NCBI GenBank assembly: GCA_037501455.1
Contig: CM074862.1
Span: 61,101,501-61,165,500, forward strand
Source: Lantana camara
Taxonomy: Eukaryota; Streptophyta; Magnoliopsida; Lamiales; Verbenaceae
Direction of reading: 5' to 3'
Length of the DNA stretch: 64,000 nucleotides
Shown: in pieces, positions 9,834-21,093 of the stretch
Numbering within the stretch: the stretch's first letter is position 1
How the letters are laid out: each line of letters begins with the position of its first letter
Position numbers and translations under genes: made by a program
The notes under the pieces: model-generated
Told to the model about the DNA's origin: nothing
Database searches by the model: none
What the model saw: the letters and a program-made list of their open reading frames with translations, nothing else

Positions 9834-11627
9834 TGTTAGGAATAGTGCCCTAAAAGCCGATTGTATATCCGCTTTGTGCTTTTTCTTATTGTAATCACAG
9901 ACAATCTTTGAATGAAATAACGAATTGAGGCAACACTTCTTTATATGCTCTTGTTTGGTATGCGTTTACTTTAGCTGTGCATGTATGAGAACTCCCCTAA
10001 TCCTGAAGACTTTAGGACTCTACCATTTAGGTGATATGGTTTATGAAACGAGCCCTATATCACATAAGTCATGATTAGTAAAATACTCCAAGCCGATGAG
10101 TCCTACAGACAGTGGGAGTGTCAACCTGACTCCTCTAAGGCTTGCTTGTGGGATCACGCCCTTAAGAAGGACCACCTTGTTTCATGGAGGTGGAAAGTGT
10201 ATAGTTGATACGTGCGTGATACATGAGGGTGCTTGCTTTAATAAGTAAGTTCACTGAGGTGCCCCGTGTGAGAACATTCCTAAATGGGAAAGGAAGTTTC
10301 TATTTCAGGAAATGGAAACTTCCAGATTAGGAAATATCTCACGAGTCATTGATGTGATTAATTGATCCTTAGACTTGAGGTTCCATGTTACTTTATGAGT
10401 TAACTCTGTAGTCTTTGGTATAAGCTTTAAAGGGTGTCGCCTTAGACAACTGATTCAAGGCTTATGCTGGGGCTGCACAAGTGAACTCTGATTCAAGGTT
10501 CCATGTTACTTTATGAGTTAACTCTGTACTTTATGAGCTTGAAATGCACTTAGCTTTAAGACCGGATTATTAGGGTTCTGATTATTCCCTTGCCCTAGAT
10601 CTTGGTTGAGAGATAGTAAGTAGGAGGATTGTATCTCACATGAGTCAATGACTTAAAGGTTCTGTCGAATCCGAACATTCCAATTCAGCTAGGGGTTAAA
10701 CACCTGTTGCTAGACTATGGTCGTTTAATCTGTGGACTGATTAATTAATTAGTGAATTAATTAATTAGGGTCACTGCTAATTGAATTGAGAACCTAGAGG
10801 GTCACACACAACAACTTGGTTACATGAGTTGAGGCTTTAAAATGATTAAACGAGTTAATCGGGCCAAGAGGGTTCCACACGTGTGAAGTCACACGTGTGT
10901 ATATATATATATTATATATATATTATATAATTAATTAGTTAATTATTTAATAGACTTTGGTTTAATTTTGAATTAAAAAGAAAGTCTAATTTTGGAGAAA
11001 ATAATCTAGTTAATTAATTACGAATTAATTAATTAGATAAAAATAAGTTATTTATTTTATAATAAATAAAGTATAAAATTATCCAAAAATAGTTTGGATA
11101 TTTTTAGCTCTCTTAGAAGTTGACTTGAATTAGAATTCAAAGTCAAAGTTGGAAAATACTTGATGATCAAGTAATAGGAGAGAGGGACCAAAATCCTAGC
11201 CCATAAAGGACTAGGAATTTCGGCACCCCCTCCCTATAAATAGGGGAGCTCGAGCTCCTTATGGAGCATATAGACAATTCTTGGTTCATGTGTTGAACAC
11301 CTTCCTTTCTGCAAGATTAAATTAAACCCTAGGTTAAGCCTAAACACTAACTAGAGAACTAGCATCCTTACTAGTTAGATTGTGATCAAGTTGGTGGACT
11401 TTCTCTAGAGACTTCAAGTTAGAAGTTTGAAGATTCGAGCTTTACCAAGGAGAGGGGATCAAGCCGCGAGAAGAGCGTTCTTGGGTGGCTTGAAACGCTT
11501 CAAGAAAGAACAAAAGAAAAGTAAGTTTTCTATCTTTACGAATTTGGTTACACGATTGCGAGTTCAAGGTCCTTTTGTTGGGAAAATTTTTTAAATTCCG
11601 CTGCTTTCCGATTCGTGTTTTCCAACA
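9834..11627 (+). repeat. 3' LTR of copia A (1794 bp)
   Basis: Near-identical to the 5' LTR except for two length changes. At 10485-10540, 56 bp of filler replaces the 159 bp found at 2329-2487 of the 5' LTR. The CACGTG cluster is cut to two hexamers (about 10877-10900). The LTR ends CCAACA, followed by the duplication ACTGT. Confidence 0.95.
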
Positions 11628-11632
11628 ACTGT

Positions 11633-12317
11633 AGGTCCTTTCTTGATTCTCATTCACTTTCATGAGTCACTTGTGCAGCCCCAGCATAAGCCTTGAATCA
11701 GTTGTCTAAGGCGACACCCTTTAAAGCTTATACCTAAGACTACAGAGTTAACTCATAAAGTGACATGGAACCTCAAGTCTAAAGATCAATTAATCACATC
11801 AATGACTCGTGAGATATTTCCTAATCTGGAAGTTTTCATTTCCTGAAATAGAAACTTCCTTTCCCATTTAGGAATCTTCTCACACGGGGCACCTCAGTAA
11901 ACTTACTTATGGAAGTAAGCACCCTCATGTATCACGCACGTATGAACTATACACTTTGCACCTCCATGAAACAAGGTGGTCCTTCTTAAGGGTGTGATCC
12001 CACAAGCAAGCCTTAGAGGAGTCAGGTTGACACTCCCACTGTCTGTAGGACTCATCAGCTTGGAGAATTTTACTAATCATGACTTATGTGAAATAGGGCT
12101 CGTTTCATGAACCATTTCACCTAAATGATAGAGTCCTAAAGTCATCAGGATTAGGGGAGTTCTCATACATACACAGATAAAGTAAACGCATACCAAACAA
12201 GAGCATATAAAGAAGTGTTGCCTGAATTCGTTATTTCATTCAAAGATTGTCTGTGATTACCATAAGGAAAAGTACAAAGCGGATATTCAATCGGCTTTTA
12301 GGGCACTATTCCTAACA
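11633..12317 (-). repeat. 3' LTR of copia B, proximal part
   Basis: This continues the antisense LTR interrupted by A and ends with the antisense TGTTAGG terminus (CCTAACA). Together with 424-1677 it gives an LTR of about 1.94 kb, the family length. The antisense polypurine tract follows at 12318-12335. Confidence 0.9.
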
Positions 12318-12335
12318 ATCTCCCACTTGCCCGTC

Positions 12336-14803
12336 AAAGCCATTCTAAAGCTATTTTAAGTCCTATCTTCTGAAGATGACCTTGGAAAGCTTCTCGACTA
12401 AGGGGTTTAGTAAGTGGATCTACCACTTTTTCTGCTGATGTGACCCTCTCAATTTGCACATCTCCTCTTTTGATAATATCACGGATTAGGTGATACTTTC
12501 TCATAATGTGCTTGGTCCGTTGGTGAGATCTTGGTTCTCTTGCTTGAGCAACCGCCCCAGTGTTGACAAATCACAGTAATGGGGTCTTTCATGCTAGGAA
12601 CAACATTCAACTCTTAAATAAAGTTTCTAATCCAAACACCTTCCTTAGTTGCATCATTTGTAGCTAAGTATTCGGCCTCAGTGGTCGAATCTGCAGTGGT
12701 GGTTTGCTTGGAACTCTTCCAACTCACTGCTCCGCCGTTTAGGCAGAAAATGTATCCTGACATTAACTTAAAATCATCTAAGTCAGATGCAAAGCTTGCA
12801 TCGCAGTATCCTTCGACAGTAAGATCTTTCTGACCTCCGTGAACTAAGAATAAATCTTCAGTACTTTTCAAGTACTTAAGAATATTCTTCACGGCAGCCC
12901 AGTGACCATCTCCAGGGTCAGATTGGAAACGACTTGTTACACTAAGTGCATAAGCCACATCCGGTCGAGTACATAACATTGCATACATTATGCTTCCTAT
13001 TGCTGATGCATAAGGTGTATGAGTCATTCTTTCCTTCTCAAGGTTAGTCTTAGGACACATCTTCTTAGAGAGAGATGTTCCAACACTCATAGGAAGGTTC
13101 TTAACCTTTGCTGACTCCATATTAAATCTCTTCAATACTTTGTCAATGTACATCGACTATGATAGTCCCATTAACCTTCTAGATCTATCTCGATAGATTT
13201 TAATTCCAAGGATATAGGACGCATCACCAAGATCTTTCACCTCAAATTGGTTCGATAACCATAACTTAGTTACTTTCATGTCATCCTTCGAATTCCCAAT
13301 AAGAAGGATGTCATCAACATAAAGCACTAAGAATTGCACTGAGGTCTCCAATTCCTTTCTATACACACATGATTTATTCGAAATTTGAATGAAGCCAAAC
13401 GCTTTGACTGATTCATCAAATCGAATGTTCTAATTCCTAGAAGCCTGTTTCAATCCATAGATTGATCTTTGGAGTTTGCAAACCTTTTGCTCACTCCCAC
13501 TGAATGTGAAACCTATGGGTTGCTCCATATAAATGTCTTTATCAATGTCACCATTGAGAAAGGCAGTTTTCACATCCATTTGCCGTATCTCATAGTCATA
13601 ATATGCAGCAATAGCAAGCATGATCCGAATAGACTTTTGCATTGTAACTGGTGAGAAGGTTTCATCAAAGTCCACGCCGGGTCTTTGAGTGAATCCTTTT
13701 GCAATTAGTCTTGCCTTGTAGGCTACAATGCTTCCATCAACTCCAAGCTTTCTCTTAAATATCCATTTGCAACCTATGGGTTTGACCCCATCAGGCAAAT
13801 CTACTAAGGTCCAAACTTGGTTGGAGTTCATGGAATCCATTTCGGATTTCATGGCTTCTATCCACTGTCTTCAGAATCAGAATCTGAAAGTGCCTCCTCT
13901 ATGTTAAAGGATCATTATCGTTTTGAGAGATCTCATGGAAGAATCCATACTATCTCTCCGGCTGTCTAGGAGTGCGTTCAGAACGCCCTAGAGGAGGATT
14001 TGCATGTGTATCGAAATTTGTAATTGGTTGCGGTTGGTCAGAAGGGGGCGTTTCTTCAGTGGGTGGTGTGGGATCACTTTGTACTTCTTCTAATTCTATG
14101 ATCTTGCCTTTCTTTTCTTTAAGGAACGGTTCCTCAAGAAAAGTGGCATTTCTGGAAACAAACACCTTTTGCTCAGATTGATCATAGAAGTAGTATCCTA
14201 TGGATTCCTTAGGATAACCTACAAAGTAGCATAAGTTAGAACGAGATTCTAACTTATCTCCCACTGTCCTCTTCACGTAAGCAGGACAACCCCAAATTCT
14301 TAAGTAAGAATAACTAGGGATTTTACCATGCCATATTTCATAGGGCGTTTTAGGGACTGACTTAGAGGGAACTAGATTCAAAATCTTTGTTGCACTTTCT
14401 AGGGCATAACCCCAGAAAGAAGGTGGTAAGTCAGTGAACCTCACCATGGAACGAACCATATCGAGTAGGATTCGCTTCCTTCTCTCAGAAACTCCATTCA
14501 GTTGAGGAGTTCTCGGAGGAGATAATCCCATTATCTTTGAGATGATTAAGGAATTCTTCACTAAGATACTCGCCTCCTCAATCAGATAGAAATTCTTTGA
14601 TTTTGTGACCAGTTTGGTTCTCAACCTCCTTTTGAAATTCTAGGAATCTCTCAAAAGCTTCAGATTTATACTTCATTAAGTATACATAACCATATCGGCT
14701 AAAGTAATCGGTAAAGGTTATGAAATAATGATGATTGTTTCTAGTGCTTACACTAAGCGGTCCACAAACATCAAAATAGATCAAATCCAAAACCTTAGTG
14801 GCA
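12336..14803 (-). pseudogene. Copia B integrase-RT-RNase H relic
   Basis: Antisense relic of the copia pol region, closely similar to 7328-9817. It retains the integrase start (DVCGP), the RT YVDDILL motif (about 13310-13330) and RNase H (YCDASFASD, STTEAEY). Stops interrupt it at about 14578 (Arg CGA to TGA, directly after the catalytic Asp that A has lost), 13950 and 13430 (Trp TGG to TAG), 13154 and 12611 (Gln codons to stops). Most are C-to-T or G-to-A changes, the pattern expected of methylated-cytosine decay. The 5' end is a deletion junction into the LTR; gag and protease are absent. Confidence 0.92.
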
Positions 14804-15945
14804 CCCTCTTGGCTCGATTAACTCGTTTAATCATTTTAAAGCCTTAACTCATGTAACCAAGTTGTTGTGTGTGACCCTCTAGGTTCTCAATTCAATTAGC
14901 AGTGACCCGAATTAATTAATTCACTAATTAATTAATCAGTCCACAGATTAAACGACTATAGTCTAGCAACAGGTGTTTAACCCCTAGCTGAATTGGAATG
15001 TATCGATTCGACAGAACCTTTAAGTCATTGATTTATCTGAGATACAATCCTCCTACTTACTATCTCTCAACTAAGATCTAGGGTAAGGGAATAATCAGAA
15101 CCCTAATAATCCGGTCTTAAAGCAAAGTGCATTTCATATCCATTTGATCTCAATCCAAGAAACCCTTTTCTTGATATCTTGATGTACTGCCTTGGCCAAG
15201 GACTCCATATGGAATATGAATGACTTACACAATAAGAGATCACCTTGCAGATCCAAGTGTAGGTCCTTTCTTGATTCTCATTCACTTTCAAGAGTCACTT
15301 GTGCAGCCCCAGCATAAGCCTTGAATCAGTTGCCTAAGCGGACACCCTTTAAAGCTTATACCTAAGACTACAGAGTTAACTCATAAAGTGACATGGAACC
15401 TCAAGTCTAAGGATGAATTAATCACATCAATGACTCGTGAGATATTTCCTAATCTGGAAGTTTCCATTTCCTGAAATAGAAACTTCCTTTCCCATTTAGG
15501 AATCTTCTCACACGGGGCACCTCAGTAAACTTACTTATGGAAGTAAGCACCCTTATGTATCACGCACGTATGAACTATACACTTTGCACCTCCATGAAAC
15601 AAGGTGGTCCTTCTTATGGGTGTGATCCCACAAGCAAGCCTTAGAGGAGTCAGGTTGACACTCCCACTGTCTGTAGGACTCATCGGCTTGGAGAATTTTA
15701 CTAATCATGACTTATGTGAAATAGGGCTCGTTTCATGAACCATTTCACCTAAATGATAGAGTCCTAAAGTCATCAGGATTAGGGGAGTTCTCATATATAC
15801 ACAGATAAAGTAAACGCATACCAAACAAGAGCATATAAAGAAGTGTTGCCTGAATTCGTTATTTCATTCAAAGATTGTCTGTGATTACAATAAGGAAAAG
15901 TACAAAGCGGATATTCAATCGGCTTTTAGGGCACTATTCCTAACA
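14804..15945 (-). repeat. Truncated 5' LTR of copia B
   Basis: Holds only the TGTTAGGAATAG-proximal 1142 bp of the LTR in antisense. It stops near CCAAGAGGG, before the CACGTG cluster and TATA box, where it joins the integrase relic. The outer end is followed by CCGTG, matching 419-423. Confidence 0.9.
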
Positions 15946-15950
15946 CCGTG

Positions 15951-16029
15951 TTCATAGACACTTGTACCTTCTTTGATTCTAAGTTGAAAGAGCTCCCTAG
16001 AGGTGTTGTACCTTAAAACACGCTCTTTC
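15951..16029 (-). pseudogene. Copia C gag, small middle segment
   Basis: Minus-strand translation gives the ERV-RYNTS-ELF-EG-SV-EHGLKF stretch of copia gag, between element B on the left and solo LTR D on the right. It joins in frame with 1-423 once B and one copy of CCGTG are discounted. Confidence 0.85.
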
Positions 16030-18607
16030 TGTGACACCCCGGTCTAAAGTTGGTACAGGTAAATGTGTGATTTAATTACTAATTGTGCTTTAACTTAATT
16101 ATTTGATCTTATTTAAATTTATTTGAATTATGTGAATTATTTGAATTTTTGGACCCAAATCTCTTGAACCGTTTAAACCGAACCAACTTAACCAAAAAAT
16201 CTTGAACAGAACCCGTTGCCCCGAATCAAACCAGTTCAGTCTTTAAAGGCTGAACCAATTCTTCTCCTCTCTCATTACGTGAAACCAGCAACAACAAGAG
16301 CCAAGAAAAGCTCCAAGCCCTTCATCCTTGATCAATCCTTCCCAAGCCAAAATCTCTCTCGTTTCTTCACCAAATTTTGAGCTTGAGTAAGTTTCGGAAA
16401 CCCCGTGTTGTGCTCTTCGATTTTTTGCCCAAAACTCCTTCTCTTTTGGTTTAAGCCATTTTTTATGAATATGTGATCTTGGACTTTTATACTTGTAACT
16501 TGACTTCATTTATGAGTTTTACATGTTGTCTTTGCCATATTTATTGCATGGAATTGGTGGTTGATTGAATTAAATGCATATCTCCATTGTTGAGCTTTGA
16601 ATTCTTGAATATGGGTTTTAGTTAATATGGTTTTAATCATTGTTTTGTTTGGAGTTTAAGTTTGGATATGTGATACTTACATGGTATTTGATGTTGTGTA
16701 CGAATTTTGTGCGTTTTTGTTGAGTTTTGGCCATATGAGGCCATTTTTGGTCCTTTCCTCTGTTTTTCGAAGAGAAAACCTACTCTGCAATTCCAGGGCA
16801 AACGCCCGTGTGGTCCCCCTTTGAAAATCCCACATGGCCGTTTGCATTAGCGGGAATTTTGATTTTTAGTCACACGGGCATGTGGTGTTTGAACTAAAAA
16901 GGGAAAAGCCCGATTCGAGCTCCAGGGGAGAGACAGTAGCTTCTCACACGAGCATTTGGTGTTTATTTAGTTTTAGCAAACGCCCGTGTGGAAACTCTTG
17001 GTTTGATGTAGTAGCTTTTGAAACGCCCGTTTGGAGTTTCTTCTTTGGCTCCAAACGGCCGTTTCCAATCCCGCTTTTCATTTTGTGATTTTTTGACTTT
17101 CTCGGTTTGATTCCTTTGCTTCCTATATGCTCTTATATATCTTCTATGATCTTTAATTTGTTATTTTTGTGTTGTTTAACTCGGTTATACATGAGCTTAG
17201 ACTGTGGTGCGTTTATGTGGCATTCATTACATCTCATGCACATTTTTCAGTTGTCGTACGTCATTTTCGATTCATATAGAGTCTAAGTCTTGGGCTTTTG
17301 TGTTTTCTTTTCAGAAGAGGCCGCCATTGACGAGCCCCAGACCTAGCTTTGCTCACTTCTATCTCTTTTCACTTCCAAGTACAAAGTGAGGTTTAGGATT
17401 CTGTATAGCTATAACGTAAAGCCTTTATGTGATGTTTTCATGCCTTGCATGTGGTTCTATATTATATATATATATATATATAAGTGTTGAATATGATATG
17501 TTTATGGTCTTATGAAACAAGTTTGTTTTGCAAAAGTTAATTATAAAGGCATATGTAGGCTATTTTGCAAAGTCTTTTATGTTTATGTTATGTAGCGAGT
17601 TAGGCTATGAAAGTTGGTATAAGATATGTATATGTGTATGTGGATCCAAGGAGCTATGGGTAAGGAATCCCCGGGGACAGTATTGGGTCGTCGGGGCTTT
17701 ACCTTTGTCTAGTCTCCATCCAAGGTATCATGCGCGACCCCGGGAGCTAGAGAAGGTGTGATATTTTGATGCCTTTGGTGTGAAAATCGGGGAGGGCACG
17801 TTGTGGGTTAGCTACCCCGCGTGAGTTTATTAAGTTAAAGATGATTAGAGCTACGCGTGGCTCTTCCATCATCGGAGGAGAGGCTGGAATTGTTTATGAT
17901 TTGTGTTTTAGTTTGTTATGAGGAATAAAGGTTAGAAGCTCGTTCTCGCCGAGTACATGATATGATCTGTTATGGAGATTATGAATTGGAATAGAGTCTT
18001 TGAAATGGTTTTAAGTATATATGTTTGTTTTGAAATGTTTGGATTGCAAAACCTATTCCGGTTCATAAATCCACTCTTGATAAGTGCTTTGCTTTATATA
18101 TATAGTGTGTGGGTATGTGTTAGCCCCCTCACTCAGTCAGTTGACTGACCCCTCATTTATCTTTCAGTTTTAGGTGCTCTTTTGACCCCGAGCTAGGCGG
18201 AGATGTGTGTCTGCTTTATACACTTATCGGTCTAGGTCGTGATAGATGTATTTGTACATATACTTTACCATATTTTGTATATATATGACTGGGGTATTTG
18301 GAGAATTATTATATTCAGTTTTGATGAGGCTGAGTGGGCCACTATACAGGTTGTTAAATGTTGGTACCTAGACGTAAATATGATATGGATATATATGTCG
18401 GTACCTATATGTATACATGTGATGCATCTTTTACTTGGTTGTTTTAAATGCTTCCGCGCACTCTGAGTTTGTTGTTAGCTCCGTCTGGCTTAGTGAGTGA
18501 GTTGGTCTCCCGTTCGCTAAGGTTCAGATTCGGGTATGGACCTTCCATTTCGTAATCGGATTTGGATCTTAGTGCGGGGGGTGTGGTCCCTACTTTTGGG
18601 TGCTACA
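16030..18607 (+). mobile_element. Solo Ty3/gypsy-type LTR D
   Basis: Starts TGTGACACCCCGG and ends GGGTGCTACA, the terminal style of the other Ty3 LTRs in the window. Flanks are CTTTC (16025-16029) and CTTTG (18608-18612), a 5-bp duplication with one change. No primer-binding site, polypurine tract or coding sequence is present, so this is a solo LTR. It contains short palindromes built on AAACGCCCGTTT and related forms (about 16795-17065), an AT run (about 17461-17481), the CAGTC/GACTG hairpin (18134-18147) and the long-range arms CTAGGCGGAG (18193) and CTCCGTCTGG (18479). Short open frames inside it are not genes. Confidence 0.85.
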
Positions 18608-18929
18608 CTTTGGGGCGGTACAATTGCTCAAGGTGGTCATAAATCTCCCAAGTGTTTTCCATTGACTCGTGTTGCCTTTGCATGTCCGGAGACATGTTGG
18701 CCAACATGAGGCAACGGGCTTGAAAATTATCTTCATTCCACTTCGCAATCACCTCTCTTTCGGCCCGAGTTGGAGCTTCGCCTTCAGCGATGGGCTCCGC
18801 CTCGAAAAGAACATATCTTCTCTTCTTAGAATCTAAAACTATCTTTAGATTCCGAAGCCAATCAGAGTAATTGGGCCGCGTCAACTTGTTTGATTCGAGG
18901 ATGGATACTAGAGGGCTTTTAGTTGTCAT
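18608..18929 (-). pseudogene. Copia C gag, N-terminal segment
   Basis: The minus-strand start at 18929 gives an N-terminus close to A (MTTKSPLVSILESNKLT). It runs 107 residues to the insertion site of D and continues at 16029. The frame is intact in this segment. It encodes the retrotransposon capsid precursor N-terminus. Confidence 0.9.
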
Positions 18930-21078
18930 TTCAATTGTAAAGAATCACAGAACTACAACCTGAATGAAAAACAGAGAAATTATGAGCATGCTGAATAATA
19001 ACGATTGTACATATTATCAAGGTCTTTAGAAATGTGTTCTCCCACTGTTTTTAGAAGGTTTATAAATCCCAAACGGCCTTAAAAGAAACTTTTTTTCTCA
19101 ATGGGTACTATGATCCCAAGCATTCTTAATTTTGGACCCACGACTCGTGAGACATCCAAAGGTCTAAGAATCTTTATGTAGGTATTAATTGTCGATTCCA
19201 TCTCCATGGAATTCCTACTATTATTTTTGCATCACTGATCTTTCAATCATGCACCCACAACTTGTGAGACATCCATATCTACTTCATTGTTGAGCAGGAC
19301 CCATCAATCATAAAATCTCAATAAAACTTAGTCCAGAATGACCCACGACTCGTGAGACGTCGCCCATTCTAAAATGGTCAAGGAATATTAATCACTTGAA
19401 GTGATTAATCAAGAAACTAAGAGTTAATAGGTTGCAATAATTACCCCACGACTTGTGAGACAGTAATTAGCTTACCTATTAAGTCCTAAATCCTATTGAT
19501 GGAATGCTAGGAATTTTATTGCCGTGATAAAATACCTATTTATTCGAAATTGTTCAGTATTTTAAAGGGGATTTTTGAATTTCCAGAGAGTTGTCCGGAT
19601 TGACCTCACCAACATATAATGTTATCAAATTTTAATTGTCTTGATTAATGCATGCAGTTTCACATAAAATGCATCACAGAAGTAATTAGCAGATAACATG
19701 TCATAGCATGATACTAATTATGAGATGATCATGGGTATCCTAACTTATACGTAATTAGTGGGAGCCACTTCATAATCACTGATTCTAAACATTCATGTCA
19801 CATAAACAGATATTTCACATAAGGGTACAGAATTTAATGGAAAACCCTATCTATTACATTAATAGAAAAACAACCCTCCCTAACATTTTGAGGGGTCTTC
19901 AATTATGGCGCCTTTCTCCTTGATTTGTAGATCCATCTTGCTCCTTGGGTGCTTGTCTCCAAAATGAAAAGAAAAACCTCACTTCCTAAGTTCTATTCTC
20001 TTAACATAAAGTAATATGGCTCAATCTTCATATTGACCATAGACAAATACAAGGGGTATACCCTGGCCCAATGATAACAATAATAGTATGGAAAGCCACA
20101 TAATAAATCAAGCAAAGCTCGCACATAAGTAGGGCTCCAACCCCAACTGAAATAACGCAACTATGGGCTCCAACCCCAATTGAAATCACCCATGTGTAGA
20201 ATTTAAAACATATATAAGACTAACTCATGTTCACCTAAACTAGCATAATTCCGCATGAATTTAAATTTACCAATTAAATTTAAAATTCCCTTGACTTCAA
20301 GTTACAATAACTTAAGCAATTTGAATATAAGTTCATTATTCAAGAATTTATTCAAAATCGAACATGGGATCATAACAAAATCTCAGTTAATTCAAGAATT
20401 AAATTTTTGTCAAAAATATCATTCAAAATGATATTTATTAATTTTCTCAAAAAATTAGAACTTAACTTTAATTCATAAAATCCCAATTTTATAATTATTT
20501 CAAATAAATAATTTTTAAAATAAAATCAGATTTTATAACGCGGGATTTTACAAAACTGAAACACGAAACAAAAATAGGATTTCGGAAGGCCCAAGCGAGG
20601 CCCGAGATAGCCGCCCGCAAGCATGCGCACCAGGCAGCGCTCGCGCACACAACCCGCAAGGGCATCCCCGGAACCGCCCGTCACTCCCGCATGCGCGGGC
20701 CTGCATGCTTGCGGGCGGTGGTAGGCAGTACTAAGCGGCAAGAGGAACAGGGGCGGGCATCAGGTGGGACACGCCTAGGCATACGCTATGCGCGGTTGGC
20801 TGCGCGCTAACGCATGCGGCTACGCAGTCAGTTCTCGATTTTCATTTCTTCATTTCATAAATTCCAATAATTCAGTTTTGAATTAAAACAGTTCAGGAAA
20901 AAAACATATTTAAACAGTTTTGAATCAGATTAATACGAAAACAGTTTTTCAATAATTTTCAAGAAATAGTATTGATCCGACAGATTTATATTTTAAACAA
21001 AAACCAAGATACATAAAATTCAAGAATTTTTAGTCTAAATTCGAAAGCAGTAACGATACAATACGAAAGTTGCAAGTT
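18930..21078 (-). other. Untranslated leader of copia C (antisense)
   Basis: About 2.15 kb lies between the gag start and the primer-binding site, without coding frames. It has four antisense copies of the CACGACTCGTGAGAC motif at about 19137-19156, 19252-19274, 19341-19361 and 19445-19461, and a GC-rich block at about 20540-20830. These match the leader of A in order and spacing although the rest has diverged. Confidence 0.78.
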
Positions 21079-21091
21079 GGCTCTGATACCA
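21079..21091 (-). other. Primer-binding site of copia C
   Basis: GGCTCTGATACCA is the reverse complement of TGGTATCAGAGCC and lies two bases from the LTR edge at 21094. Confidence 0.93.
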
Positions 21092-21093
21092 CT

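Larger units (their letters stand above)
1678..11627 (+). mobile_element. Full-length Ty1/copia element A
   Basis: Complete structure: 5' LTR 1678-3622, primer-binding site 3625-3637, leader to 5895, gag-protease 5896-7320, integrase-RT-RNase H 7328-9817, polypurine tract 9825-9833 and 3' LTR 9834-11627. LTRs begin TGTTAGGAATAG and end CCAACA. The 5-bp duplication ACTGT lies at 1673-1677 and 11628-11632. Domain order (integrase before RT) places it in Ty1/copia. It is inserted in the LTR of B. It is probably immobile on its own: one frameshift near 7314-7318 and a lost integrase aspartate at 7556-7558. Confidence 0.96.
424..15945 (-). mobile_element. Ty1/copia element B, antisense, 5'-deleted, hosting element A
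   Basis: The element is bounded by TGTT...AACA LTR ends and a perfect 5-bp duplication CCGTG. Minus-strand order is a truncated 5' LTR (15945-14804), integrase/RT/RNase H relic (14803-12336), polypurine tract (12335-12318) and 3' LTR (12317-11633 plus 1677-424), the last split by element A. Primer-binding site, leader, gag and protease are missing: integrase joins directly to mid-LTR at about 14803. B sits in the gag of C. It belongs to the same family as A, from near-identical LTR sequence. Confidence 0.9.

Noticed and set aside
17204..18466. Short open frames in LTR D as genes
   Set aside because: No start context, motif or homology, and they fall in an LTR.
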